The notes under the pieces were generated by a model, which ran no database searches, was not told the origin of the DNA, and worked only from the letters and a program-made list of their open reading frames with translations. Below are positions 1 to 8,504 of a DNA stretch of 64,000 nt, one piece after another; position 1 is the first letter of the stretch; every line of letters starts with the position of its first letter. This stretch comes from Shewanella sp. Isolate13 (GTDB lineage Bacteria; Pseudomonadota; Gammaproteobacteria; Enterobacterales; Shewanellaceae), in NCBI RefSeq assembly GCF_022398325.1, contig NZ_JAKEVD010000006.1, forward strand, positions 62,001 to 126,000, read 5' to 3'. A program made the translations under genes and the position numbers.

Positions 1-850
1 ACCGTACTTGCTTTAAGACAGCTTGATAACTAACCCCTTCACTAGTTAGTTTTCTTTGTAAAGTGCGCTTACTTATTGCCATGTGAGACGCAACAAATTC
101 AATAGAGCTCTCACCTTGAGGAAGCAAATCAAACAAAATTTTTGATACCGAATCAGAAGTCGTACCATGATGGGGCACTACCTCCAACCTCTGCTTTAAC
201 TCACCATCAAAAACAGACAGCATCATCTGATTATCAGTCAGGAATGGCATTCGAGCGTCCACAGCACGAAACGCAATGCTTGTTTTGAAACCTTGGTGAA
301 TGGAACAACCAAAGTAAGCTTGATAGGCATTCAGGTTATTCGGCAGTTCTGGAAGTATAATTTCCACGGGTTGTACGTTTGACCGAGTAGCAAGCCGTGT
401 CAATTGAGTGAAAAAGACTAGCTCCATAAGGTTAAGCATGCTCGGCAGTTCACCGTCATAGCCGTAACAACCGATATCAATACGAGTATGTTGCTCAGTT
501 TGTTCGATAGTGAGTAACATTGGCCCGATTAGAGGTTTATATTCCTGGAGCCGTTTTACTGCCGCGTTAAGGTTCGCGCTGCATATTGCAGCGAATATTG
601 GAGCATCAAATGACTCAAAACTCATAACTTGCGCAAACTTTAGCGCGATATCAATGCCTTTCACCTGAGCGGCAGCTTCTATACCATGCCATAGTTGGAA
701 GTATTGATACGGGGTTAGTTGCACCTTATTTTGTTCAAACAACCTTGGTGGCAGTTCGGCAAAACCTAATATGTGTTGAAGCTCTATTCCCAAGTCTTTA
801 AATAGCACTTTCCAGTTTGGAGGTATAACAAACTTACTCGCTCTTTTCAT
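1..850 (-). CDS. AraC-family transcriptional regulator, partial (C-terminus beyond the left edge)
   Basis: The frame opens with an ATG at 848-850 and runs off the left edge after about 283 codons. The N-terminal 190 or so residues resemble the arabinose-binding-like domain found in OruR/ArgR-type AraC regulators (for example PYQYFQLWHG near residue 47). The last visible part matches the first helix-turn-helix of AraC proteins (SIEFVASHMAISKRTLQRKL). The final helix is missing only because the window ends. It lies 59 bp downstream of the SDR gene on the same strand, so the two could be co-transcribed. A DNA-binding activator or repressor is likely; its ligand cannot be told from sequence. Confidence 0.8.
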   Translation of the reverse strand, partial: MKRASKFVIPPNWKVLFKDLGIELQHILGFAELPPRLFEQNKVQLTPYQYFQLWHGIEAAAQVKGIDIALKFAQVMSFESFDAPIFAAICSANLNAAVKRLQEYKPLIGPMLLTIEQTEQHTRIDIGCYGYDGELPSMLNLMELVFFTQLTRLATRSNVQPVEIILPELPNNLNAYQAYFGCSIHQGFKTSIAFRAVDARMPFLTDNQMMLSVFDGELKQRLEVVPHHGTTSDSVSKILFDLLPQGESSIEFVASHMAISKRTLQRKLTSEGVSYQAVLKQVR

Positions 851-909
851 CGCAACACTTTAACCTATTGACACTACAGATTCCGACTATATCAAATTAG
901 CCCGTTACT

Positions 910-1692
910 TTATTTGGTGCTCTTTTCCATTGCTTGGCGTGAGATTTTTAACACGAGCTTGCGCGGTAAAAACGGGATAATCCAGTTAAGCATAAACTTC
1001 AACGAAGGCTCATTAAATGCCACTAGCTCACCTTTTTCCATACCGTTATAGCCACACTCAGCAACGGAGCTTGGTGTTTTTGCATTTTTCCACGCATCAA
1101 CGCCTTCTAAATTTCCCGCTTCTACAAACCCAGTTGCCACAGTACCCGGGCATAGTGCTGTCACGGTTACACCATTATCTTTAACTTCTTCTGCGACCGC
1201 CTGACTGAAAGAGGTGACATATGATTTTGTTGCGTAATACACCGCCTGCAAAGGACCTGGCATAAATGAAGCGGTTGATGACACATTAAGGATTTTTCCT
1301 TGCTTACGCTCAACCATGCCCTTTAGATAAAGGTGCGTCAGATTAGTCAATGTAACCATGTTCACTTGCATCATCGCTTGTTCATGGACCAGAGAACGTT
1401 CATGGAATTTGCCGTGGCCACCAAAACCTGCGTTGTTAATTAGCGTATCGACTTGTAGAGAACGGGCTTCGGTTTGTTCAAATAGCTCTTGAGCTGAGCT
1501 AGGTTGAGATAGATCTAAAGCAATGACTGTGACTTGAATACCATACTGATTTTCTAGTTCTGTTTTAAGGTTATTGAGTTTGGACTCAGAGCGAGCCACA
1601 AGTATCAAGTTACCACCTTTGCTTGCGTGAATTTTTGCCAGTTCAAGACCGATACCGCTTGATGCGCCTGTGATTAGTGCCGTGTTTGTCAT
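910..1692 (-). CDS. SDR family NAD(P)-dependent oxidoreductase
   Basis: This 260-residue protein is a classical short-chain dehydrogenase/reductase with a Rossmann fold. The nucleotide-binding glycine motif TGASSGIG sits at residues 8-15, the NNAG motif near residue 86, and the catalytic Tyr-x-x-x-Lys as YYATK near residue 152 after the conserved Ser. The length is typical of the DltE/YqjQ-like group. The ATG start is supported by GAGG 8 nt upstream. The substrate is unknown. A 59-bp gap to the AraC-type regulator downstream suggests shared transcription, but no terminator or promoter was identified between them. Confidence 0.88.
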   Translation of the reverse strand: MTNTALITGASSGIGLELAKIHASKGGNLILVARSESKLNNLKTELENQYGIQVTVIALDLSQPSSAQELFEQTEARSLQVDTLINNAGFGGHGKFHERSLVHEQAMMQVNMVTLTNLTHLYLKGMVERKQGKILNVSSTASFMPGPLQAVYYATKSYVTSFSQAVAEEVKDNGVTVTALCPGTVATGFVEAGNLEGVDAWKNAKTPSSVAECGYNGMEKGELVAFNEPSLKFMLNWIIPFLPRKLVLKISRQAMEKSTK

Positions 1693-2581
1693 GCTGAATG
1701 CCTCTATTAGTGTGCTTATTATTTGCTAAGCGTCGTACTGATGGAGACATTATAGACTCTCAAATTGCGCTACTAGGCATCCAATGACGACAGCATTCAA
1801 TCAGATCGTGCCAATTATTCGTTCAGTATTGAAGCGAAGCCTTCATCTTTTGTTTGTCTATCTCATTTTCTATTGGGAATGTAGAGGGGATGTGAATTTG
1901 GCTACATTCATGTCTGCTGAGTATATGGTGGCAATACCTGAGGTAATCCGAAGAGGCAGAGTATGTTTTTGTTCGTGACTCACTTTTGTCCAAAAATGAG
2001 TTTTAAATACGATAGTGGCTTTAGCTATAACTAAAAGCTATCAGCTCATTACAAACTCACAGAAAACACCCATTCCCCATCGAAGTTACCGAAATACGGA
2101 AATGGAAATGCCGTGGAACCATCATGGATGATGGTTCAGGCTCGGGGGGACATGGATATCCCATCTGAGCCGTTAGGCGATTTTTATTGGAGTAAGAGGC
2201 CCGAATCTAATGCATGTAACTTCGTCGGGGCGTCATGGTGGATGCAAGGAGGATAAGGACGAGCAGTCCTCCTTGCCCGAGTGTGAGCTGGAAGCTCACG
2301 ACCTTTATCAAACGCAGTTTGATTGATTTCGATGTAAGGGCTAGTCGAGCTGCAAGCTCCAACAAACTTTTGTCCAAAAGCAATCCCCCTCTTCCTCGTG
2401 AGCCCATTGACTCCTAATGCTTAAGCTATAAATGGAGGTACTAGGTAAAATCCTTATCTACAGCAGAATCCTTATCAACATATAATTCAATATAACAAGG
2501 TGATTCAAGTCACACTCTTTACTCCCCGCTAATGAGAAAATAGCCGCCTTTCATAGCCTAACCCATTCCAGCTAAACTCAT
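1693..2581. other. 889-bp intergenic region without a convincing gene
   Basis: Short open frames here (for example 1784-1978 on plus, and overlapping frames on both strands near 2207-2417) have no recognisable domain and mostly overlap hairpins, so I do not call them genes. The middle of the region (1978-2380) is a chain of short inverted repeats described separately. The last 180 bp should carry the rarD promoter, which I could not place with confidence. Confidence 0.6.
1978..2380. repeat. Cluster of short perfect hairpins (hairpin mosaic 1)
   Basis: At least seven short inverted repeats lie in about 400 bp. Arms are: 1978-1987/1992-2001 (one mismatch, loop GTCC); 2116-2125/2128-2137 (10 bp perfect, GAACCATCAT, loop GG); 2245-2253/2267-2275 (9 bp, CAAGGAGGA); 2283-2289/2293-2299 (GTGAGCT, loop GGA); 2307-2313/2317-2323 (ATCAAAC, loop GCA); 2347-2351/2355-2359 (GAGCT, loop GCA); and 2367-2371/2376-2380 (CTTTT, loop GTCC). 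The 14-mer ACTTTTGTCCAAAA occurs twice (1982-1995 and 2366-2379). The loops are reused, which suggests a repeat family rather than chance. The function is unknown. Confidence 0.65.
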
Positions 2582-3541
2582 ATGCAATCCACAACGTCTG
2601 TTAACGCGACATCGTCATTTAAGGGCAATGCACTCGCGGCCTTCTCGTTCCTATTATGGGGCCTGATGCCGCTCTATTATCACTTTCTTCCTAATGCGAA
2701 TATTAATGAACTACTGGCATTTAGGATCTTGTTCTCCGTCCCCTTTATGGTACTCGTATTTCTGCTAATGGGTCGTAGCTTGCCCACTATTTCACAGCTT
2801 AAAGCCGACAAAAGGTCGGTACTACTCTGTGGACTGGCATCCCTTATCATGTGCGTGTCGTGGTATAGCTTTACCTGGGCGATTACCCATGGGCAAGTAC
2901 TTGCAGCCAGCTTAGGTTTTTTCATTAACCCTCTGTTTGCCATCGGTTTAGGTGTCCTGTTTCTTGGGGACAAACTAACTGCAGCACAAAAAATGGCTGT
3001 GGTATTGGGTACTTGTGGCATAGGTTACATGGTCTACAGCTACGGCGAACTGCCTTGGCTTGCACTCAGCATGGGCAGCTTTTTTGCACTTTACGGCCTT
3101 TGTAAGAAGTTTATCCGCTTCGATTCACTCACCTCTGTGACCGTTGAAGCCCTCATACTTATGCCATTTGCCGCTATCTATTTATTATGGTTGTGGAGTT
3201 CAGACCAAAGTGTGGCGATATCTTCCGCCTTATCGGGAGAGGTTTCAGTTTTGCTACTCTATATCGGCTCGGCGCCTGTGACCTTAATGCCTTTGGTTTT
3301 CTTTGCCCTTGCTATCCGGGCGACAAGCTTGTCTATGATAGGACTGATGCAATATATCGAGCCTAGCCTACAATTCTTGCTGGCTGTAGTTTTATTTAAT
3401 GAGCATTTTGATCAAGTTAAAGCAGTGAGTTTCGCCTTAATCTGGACTGGACTCTTGTTATGTTCTTTAGAAGCACTGCCAGCGCTAAAACATATGAGAC
3501 ATATGAGACATAAGTTTCGAGCAACTCGACACCCGCATTAA
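2582..3541 (+). CDS. rarD: EamA/DMT-superfamily permease RarD
   Basis: A 319-residue polytopic inner-membrane protein with the RarD signature near the N-terminus (GNALAAFSFLLWGLMPLYYH) and about ten hydrophobic segments in two EamA-like halves. RarD was named for a chloramphenicol-sensitivity phenotype; its transported substrate is not established. The protein is about 20 residues longer than usual because of a polar N-terminal stretch (residues 1-14) and a basic His/Arg-rich tail (KHMRHMRHKFRATRH). A start slightly downstream is possible. It stands alone, flanked by hairpin-rich non-coding DNA on both sides. Confidence 0.88.
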   Translation: MQSTTSVNATSSFKGNALAAFSFLLWGLMPLYYHFLPNANINELLAFRILFSVPFMVLVFLLMGRSLPTISQLKADKRSVLLCGLASLIMCVSWYSFTWAITHGQVLAASLGFFINPLFAIGLGVLFLGDKLTAAQKMAVVLGTCGIGYMVYSYGELPWLALSMGSFFALYGLCKKFIRFDSLTSVTVEALILMPFAAIYLLWLWSSDQSVAISSALSGEVSVLLLYIGSAPVTLMPLVFFALAIRATSLSMIGLMQYIEPSLQFLLAVVLFNEHFDQVKAVSFALIWTGLLLCSLEALPALKHMRHMRHKFRATRHPH

Positions 3542-3557
3542 TAAACCATGCTAAGCA

Positions 3558-3583
3558 GAACCGTAGCCACTGCGCTACGGTTC
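3558..3583 (+). terminator. Hairpin after rarD, probable terminator
   Basis: A perfect 10-bp stem (GAACCGTAGC, 3558-3567, pairing with 3574-3583) with a 6-nt loop lies 17 bp after the rarD stop codon. No good U-tract follows, so termination efficiency is uncertain. Confidence 0.5.
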
Positions 3584-3634
3584 ATCTCATCTTGCGGTTT
3601 AAGAAGGGGCTAGATTCTAGGGCGCTTCACTTCG

Positions 3635-3762
3635 AGGACGGACTTCGTCCTGCCAGGAAAATCAAAAGCATGACGGCTAAAGCCTGACCTACAACAAACA
3701 CCGCTTTTCCGTAAGCGCAGCGTTCCGTGAGTGACGCAGTCACGTTCCCTAGGCCACTGGCC
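3635..3762. repeat. Cluster of short hairpins (hairpin mosaic 2)
   Basis: Five short inverted repeats follow one another: 3635-3640/3646-3651 (AGGACG/CGTCCT), 3675-3678/3681-3684 (GGCT/AGCC), 3702-3706/3713-3717 (CGCTT/AAGCG), 3731-3735/3739-3743 (GTGAC, loop GCA, GTCAC) and 3752-3755/3759-3762 (GGCC, loop ACT, GGCC). The stem-GCA-stem design is the same as in the cluster near 2.3 kb, although the stem sequences differ. No open frame of note covers it. Confidence 0.6.
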
Positions 3763-3772
3763 GTTCGGCTCT

Positions 3773-3847
3773 TACCGTCTTAGCTTGTACCATCTCAGCT
3801 TGTACCATCTCAGCTTATACCGTCCCAGCTTGTACCGTCTTCGCTCT
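3773..3847. repeat. 15-bp tandem repeat, five copies
   Basis: Five head-to-tail 15-mers start at 3773, 3788, 3803, 3818 and 3833, with consensus TACCRTCTCAGCTTG. Copies differ by one to four bases, the last being the most diverged. The array sits directly after the hairpin cluster and before a 14-bp direct repeat. Confidence 0.85.
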
Positions 3848-3860
3848 TCCTAGAACCTAG

Positions 3861-3902
3861 AACCTGCTTTTCCTAGCACCTTCTTTAAAACCTGCTTTTC
3901 CT
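3861..3902. repeat. 14-bp direct repeat AACCTGCTTTTCCT
   Basis: Identical 14-mers occupy 3861-3874 and 3889-3902, 28 bp apart start to start. Just upstream is a small duplicated CTAGAAC unit. This is part of the same repeat-rich gap between rarD and the chemoreceptor gene. Confidence 0.75.
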
Positions 3903-3924
3903 TGGCCGTTAATTTCAAAATACC

Positions 3925-3956
3925 AAAAAAAACGCAGCTTAGATAAACTGCGTTTT
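3925..3956 (-). terminator. Rho-independent terminator of the chemoreceptor gene
   Basis: On the minus strand AAAACGCAG pairs with CTGCGTTTT around a 10-nt loop and is followed by a run of eight T. It lies about 35 bp past the stop codon of the PAS chemoreceptor. Confidence 0.85.
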
Positions 3957-3988
3957 CATTTCGATACCGCTAAAAGCGAGTGCAAAAA

Positions 3989-5563
3989 CTATATTTTACG
4001 CTGAACGCTCTGTTCCCAGAACTGTCTCGACAAGTTATGAGTCTTAGTGGATAAACGTGAAACTTGGCCACCTCGCTCTGCGGCATCCTGTGTCTGCTGA
4101 AGGCTTTCGAGTGCTAACTCATTGATCACTTGAATTGAGTGGCTAATATCATTGGCAACCGCCGTTTGCTGTGTCATGGCACTGGCATTTTCATCACTCA
4201 TAACATTCATCTTAATAATAGAGTCTCGTAGGGCCTCGAACGAGTCATCAACCTTCTTAGCCAGCTCCACCGATTGCTCAGCTCGGTATTGGCCTGCCTC
4301 CATGGTCTTAGCCGCTTTTTCCGTGCTTTGACGAAACTTTGTAACTATGGCTTCGATATGAGAGGTTGACTCGCTGGTGCGGCTGGAAAGCTGGCGCACT
4401 TCATCGGCGACAACGGCAAAACCACGACCGGACTCACCCGCCCTCGCCGCCTCAATCGCCGCATTTAGTGCCAACAGATTAGTCTGCTCCGCAATACTCC
4501 GGATCACATCCAGTACATTATTAATATCGTGACTATCTTGCTCGATAGATGCGACCACCGAGGAGAAGTTACCCACCTCATCTTTGAGTTGATTAATTGA
4601 TCCAATTACCTGCTCTAATAGTTCATGGCCCTTTTCAGCAGAAACATTGCTTGCGGCCATCTCGGTTGCAGCGCTGTGAATGTTATTACTCACCTCCGCA
4701 AAGCTGGCACTCATCTCCTCCATCGCCGTTGCAGCTTGGCTAGTTTGCATGCTCTGGCTATCGGCGCGCTGACGGGTACTATTAATTGTGTCGTTTAAGC
4801 TGCCGCTAAGGGATTCGATTGACGCCGCAGAATCAGCCATCCTCCCGACTACGCCACCGGTTTCGGTCAGCAGAAACTGTAATGCAAAGCCAACCGCGCC
4901 TAACTCATCCTGACGACCCGTAAACACCCCTGTTGCAAGCGGATCATCTATGGTATTTCTTGCCTGAGCGACTAAGCTATTGAACGGTTTTAAAATAGAA
5001 TTGAGACCAAGCGCCCCCACTATCGTGAGCACGACGGCAGCGGCAATCGGTGAGTAACTGGCAAGCATCACCGCCATAAGCACAGATACGATTAGCCAAG
5101 CATATAACTTAGCGCTAAAACCTAAGATAGGCTTACGTAATTCCTTAGGCTGCTTTCCTGCTTTTACCTTTTGATAAATTGATTGGGCGCGTTCAATTTG
5201 CTCTGGTGTTGCCTTACGGCGTACCGATTGATATTCATGGACTTTGCCATTTTCATAGACTGGGGCTACATAGGCATTAACCCAATAATGGTCGCCGTTT
5301 TTACTGCGATTCTTAACGATCCCCACCCAAGGCTTACCTGTTTTAATACGCGCCCAAAGAGATTCGAAAGCCGCCTCAGGCATATCTGGGTGACGAACTA
5401 AGTTGTGGGGCTGACTATGTAACTCATCAAAACAGTAGCCACTCACATTTATGAAACCTTCGTTTGCATACTTAATATTACCGTCAAGATCCGTTGTGGA
5501 CAGTAATATACAGTTATCGGTCAATGTCTTTTCTTTTTGTGTGACCGGTTGGTTGTTTCGCAT
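3989..5563 (-). CDS. Aer-like PAS-domain methyl-accepting chemotaxis protein
   Basis: A 524-residue inner-membrane signal transducer. Residues about 15-120 form a cytoplasmic PAS domain of the Aer type ([34 protein letters not shown]), which in relatives binds FAD and senses redox or oxygen. A hydrophobic hairpin at about residues 150-188 anchors it without a periplasmic sensor. A HAMP-like stretch and a methyl-accepting signalling domain follow, with the conserved hairpin tip ([20 protein letters not shown]) near residues 355-380. It probably passes redox information to CheA/CheW. It is a single-gene unit with its own terminator. The actual stimulus is inferred from the family. Confidence 0.9.
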   Translation of the reverse strand: MRNNQPVTQKEKTLTDNCILLSTTDLDGNIKYANEGFINVSGYCFDELHSQPHNLVRHPDMPEAAFESLWARIKTGKPWVGIVKNRSKNGDHYWVNAYVAPVYENGKVHEYQSVRRKATPEQIERAQSIYQKVKAGKQPKELRKPILGFSAKLYAWLIVSVLMAVMLASYSPIAAAVVLTIVGALGLNSILKPFNSLVAQARNTIDDPLATGVFTGRQDELGAVGFALQFLLTETGGVVGRMADSAASIESLSGSLNDTINSTRQRADSQSMQTSQAATAMEEMSASFAEVSNNIHSAATEMAASNVSAEKGHELLEQVIGSINQLKDEVGNFSSVVASIEQDSHDINNVLDVIRSIAEQTNLLALNAAIEAARAGESGRGFAVVADEVRQLSSRTSESTSHIEAIVTKFRQSTEKAAKTMEAGQYRAEQSVELAKKVDDSFEALRDSIIKMNVMSDENASAMTQQTAVANDISHSIQVINELALESLQQTQDAAERGGQVSRLSTKTHNLSRQFWEQSVQRKI

Positions 5564-5991
5564 GACTAACAGCCCTTTAACTTGAAATAAACACCGAGCA
5601 TTCTGACAAATTCATAAAAAGAAAGGATTGATTACTATCACGAAATGACTCTAATAATTGAAAAACATAAATTTTTGCACATTTTTCACGGTTGGAAATC
5701 AAGCACACTTGCTACCTACTTGTTACAGTGAAATCATAAGCGCAATACTAACTCATCAATACAAAGGGCTATTAGCCACAAACAGCGATGAGGGATCTCG
5801 GCCATAGTTAACGAAAGCAGCCTCACATACGCTGAATTGGCAGCTAAATGAGCAAAAATTAGCTAATCGCACGCTTTGTTACAAATGATGCAATCTCGCG
5901 CTGGATTTAACACTTTAAACCGTGATATTTAAAGAGGTTAACGATAACTTAATTAATGAGAATTAAAACAAGCAAACTCGGGGATATAAAT
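5564..5991. other. Divergent intergenic region between chemoreceptor and dcp
   Basis: About 430 bp separate two divergent genes, so promoters for both should lie here. The DNA is AT-rich. I see no clear operator palindrome or small gene. A ribosome-binding sequence GGGGAT precedes the ATG at 5992. Confidence 0.5.
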
Positions 5992-8181
5992 ATGAAGGGA
6001 TTAACCCTCAAACCAATCGTTTCTGCCGTTGCCTTAGCACTGGCTCTTAGTGCATGTAGCGCTACCGATAGCAAGATTAACACGGCTGCTGAAACACAAG
6101 TCGCACCCAACGTCGTTGCCCAACAGATCATTGAAAACAATGCCAGCAACCCGTTCTTCAAACCATACGATACCTACTTGGGTATTCCTGATTTTGCCAA
6201 AATCAAGCCAGAGCACTACCTACCCGCATTCAAGGCCGGCATTGCACAGCACAAAGCCGAGATTCAAGCAATTATCGATAACCCAGCTGCGCCAACTTTC
6301 GCTAACACTATCGAAGCAATGGAGTTCTCCGGTGACCTAACCACCAAAGTGGCGAGTGTGTTTTACAATTTAACTGGCGCAGATACCAACGAAGAATTAC
6401 AAGCCATCTCAAAAGAAGTGTCACCAATGCTCTCGTCAGCTAGCGATGATATTCTGCTAAACGATGCCCTATTCCAAAAAGTTAAAGCGGTTTATGATCA
6501 GCGCGATACTCTCGCTTTAAATGTTGCTCAGGCAAAACTACTTGAAGATACCTATAAATCATTTACCCGTGGCGGCGCTAACCTAACTGATGCCGACAAG
6601 ACCAAGCTACGTGCGCTGAACGAGCAGATCGGCAAGTTGAGCTTAGAGTTTGGTGACAACCTACTGGCCGAAACCAATGCATTTGAATTGGTTATCGACA
6701 ACAAGGCCGACTTAGCAGGCCTACCAGAAGGTGTCATCGCGACTGCCGCGCAGACAGCAACTAAGCGTGGTCACGAGGGTAAATGGGTATTCACCACGTC
6801 TCGTCCATCAATCACACCATTTTTAACTTATGCAGACAATCGCGATCTTCGTGAAGTGCTGTACAAAGGTTACGTAGAACGTGGTAATAACGATAATGCC
6901 AACGACAACAAGAAGATCTTGGCTAAGATGGCAGCACTACGTGCAGAACGTGCGCAGCTAATGGGTTATAAGACCCACGCGCATTTTGTACTCGAAGAGC
7001 GCACCGCTAAGACCCCTGAAAACGTGTATGAACTGCTAAACAAGGTATGGCCGGCGGCGCTTGCTCAAGCGGAAGCTGAAGTGGCAGACATGCAAGCACT
7101 TATCGATTCTGAGGGCGGCGACTTCAAACTTGCGGGTTGGGACTGGTGGTACTACTCAGATAAGATCCGTGTGGCAAAATACAGCTTCAACGAGCAGCAA
7201 ACTCGTCCTTATTTCTCATTAGAAAATACCCTCAAAGGCGTATTCTATACGGCTAACCGCCTATTTGGCATCACGGTTAAAGAGCGTACCGATCTACCTA
7301 AGTACAATGATGAGGTGCGTACATGGGAAGTGTATGACAAAGATGGCGAGCTCATGGCTATCTTTATGGGTGACTACTTTGTTCGCGACAGCAAACGTGG
7401 TGGAGCATGGATGAACTCTTACCGTCAGCAGTACAACATGGATGGCGTAGACTCTAAGCCAATCATAGTTAACGTGCTTAACTACCCTCGCCCTGCTGGC
7501 GATGAGCCGGCACTACTGACCTTCGATGAAGCGAGCACCCTGTTCCATGAATTCGGTCATGCGCTACACGGCATGCTATCTGATGTCGAGTATCGCTCTC
7601 AAGCGGGTACCTCTGTACCACGTGACTATGTTGAGTTCCCCTCTCAGGTGATGGAAAACTGGATGACACAGCCAGAAGTGTTAGCGCAATTTGCTAAACA
7701 CTACAAAACAGGTGAAGTGATCCCACAAGAGTTAGTTAAGAAAATTCAAGCGGCAAGCAAGTTCAACCAAGGCTTCGCTACCGTTGAATATATGGCTGCA
7801 ACTAAACTGGATTTAGATTGGCACACAGTCACTGACTTTATGCCAAAAGATGCGGCTAAGTTTGAAGCCGAATCACTCAACAAGATGGGCCTCATTGCTG
7901 AGATCGCGCCGCGTTATCGCAGTACCTACTTCTCGCACATCTTCGCAGGTGGATACTCAGCCGGTTACTACAGCTACATCTGGTCTGATATTCTAGGAGC
8001 CGATGCTTTTGAAGCCTTTAAGGAAAATGGCATCTTCGACAAAGCTACCGCTGATGCCTTTAGAGATAACATCCTATCTCAGGGTGGCAGCGAAGATCCT
8101 ATGCAACTATACAAGCAGTTCCGTGGTAAAGAAGCTGGGATAGATCCACTGCTTCGCAGTCGCGGTTTATTGGCTAAATAA
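5992..8181 (+). CDS. dcp: M3-family peptidyl-dipeptidase Dcp, lipoprotein form
   Basis: A zinc metallopeptidase of family M3 (Dcp/oligopeptidase A group) that cleaves dipeptides or short oligopeptides. The zinc site HEFGH lies at about residue 519, with the downstream conserved GYSAGYYSYIWSD block. The start at 5992 is chosen because GGGGAT lies 7 nt upstream and because the protein then opens with a lipoprotein signal peptide ending in the lipobox LSAC. An in-frame ATG at 5956 would add 12 residues. Lipidation implies envelope location, unlike cytoplasmic E. coli Dcp. It is a single gene followed by a strong terminator. Confidence 0.92.
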   Translation: MKGLTLKPIVSAVALALALSACSATDSKINTAAETQVAPNVVAQQIIENNASNPFFKPYDTYLGIPDFAKIKPEHYLPAFKAGIAQHKAEIQAIIDNPAAPTFANTIEAMEFSGDLTTKVASVFYNLTGADTNEELQAISKEVSPMLSSASDDILLNDALFQKVKAVYDQRDTLALNVAQAKLLEDTYKSFTRGGANLTDADKTKLRALNEQIGKLSLEFGDNLLAETNAFELVIDNKADLAGLPEGVIATAAQTATKRGHEGKWVFTTSRPSITPFLTYADNRDLREVLYKGYVERGNNDNANDNKKILAKMAALRAERAQLMGYKTHAHFVLEERTAKTPENVYELLNKVWPAALAQAEAEVADMQALIDSEGGDFKLAGWDWWYYSDKIRVAKYSFNEQQTRPYFSLENTLKGVFYTANRLFGITVKERTDLPKYNDEVRTWEVYDKDGELMAIFMGDYFVRDSKRGGAWMNSYRQQYNMDGVDSKPIIVNVLNYPRPAGDEPALLTFDEASTLFHEFGHALHGMLSDVEYRSQAGTSVPRDYVEFPSQVMENWMTQPEVLAQFAKHYKTGEVIPQELVKKIQAASKFNQGFATVEYMAATKLDLDWHTVTDFMPKDAAKFEAESLNKMGLIAEIAPRYRSTYFSHIFAGGYSAGYYSYIWSDILGADAFEAFKENGIFDKATADAFRDNILSQGGSEDPMQLYKQFRGKEAGIDPLLRSRGLLAK

Positions 8182-8199
8182 TCGCTAGCGATTGACCTT

Positions 8200-8230
8200 A
8201 AAAAGACACGCAAAATGCGTGTCTTTTTTT
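8200..8230 (+). terminator. Rho-independent terminator of dcp
   Basis: AAAAGACACGC pairs with GCGTGTCTTTT around a short loop and is followed by a T-run, 19 bp after the dcp stop codon. Confidence 0.9.
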
Positions 8231-8504
8231 GTGCCATAAAAACGTCGTTCGTCAGAATTATTACTAGCAAAAAACGCCAGCAAGACACAGTAAATCAGAG
8301 AGTTAAACTACTTTCAAAGCAAATATTTAGTGGATTTATGTGTCACAAATTGATACAGGGAAAACCCACCATAAGTCACAAACGTCTCATCAATAGTCTC
8401 TATAATCGGCAACGCTAATAGTGAGTTATACCAAAAATAAATCTATTAGCAGTTTAAGAAGGGGCAACGCTTCTTGGGGTCTAAACAATTATAAGAGTAT
8501 GGAT
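8231..8504. other. Intergenic region upstream of the nucleotidase gene
   Basis: About 270 bp with no convincing gene. Frames open through 8215-8418 and upstream in-frame from 8421, but neither shows a domain. The cpdB promoter is expected here and was not pinpointed. Confidence 0.4.

Noticed and set aside
2116..2380. Hairpin cluster read as an integron attC array or CRISPR
   Set aside because: The arms are not of attC size or layout, there is no integrase gene, and there are no regularly spaced identical repeats or cas genes.
1784..2417. Short open frames on both strands (1784-1978 plus, 2207-2407 minus, 2235-2417 plus)
   Set aside because: No domain, no good ribosome-binding site, and the last two overlap the hairpin cluster on opposite strands; chance openings are the simpler reading.
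3773..3847. 15-bp tandem repeat as a repeated coding motif
   Set aside because: 15 bp is a multiple of three, but no long open frame with a start site covers the array; it lies between clear gene ends.
8231..8420. Small plus-strand frame after dcp (8215-8418)
   Set aside because: It begins inside the terminator hairpin and has no recognisable protein character.
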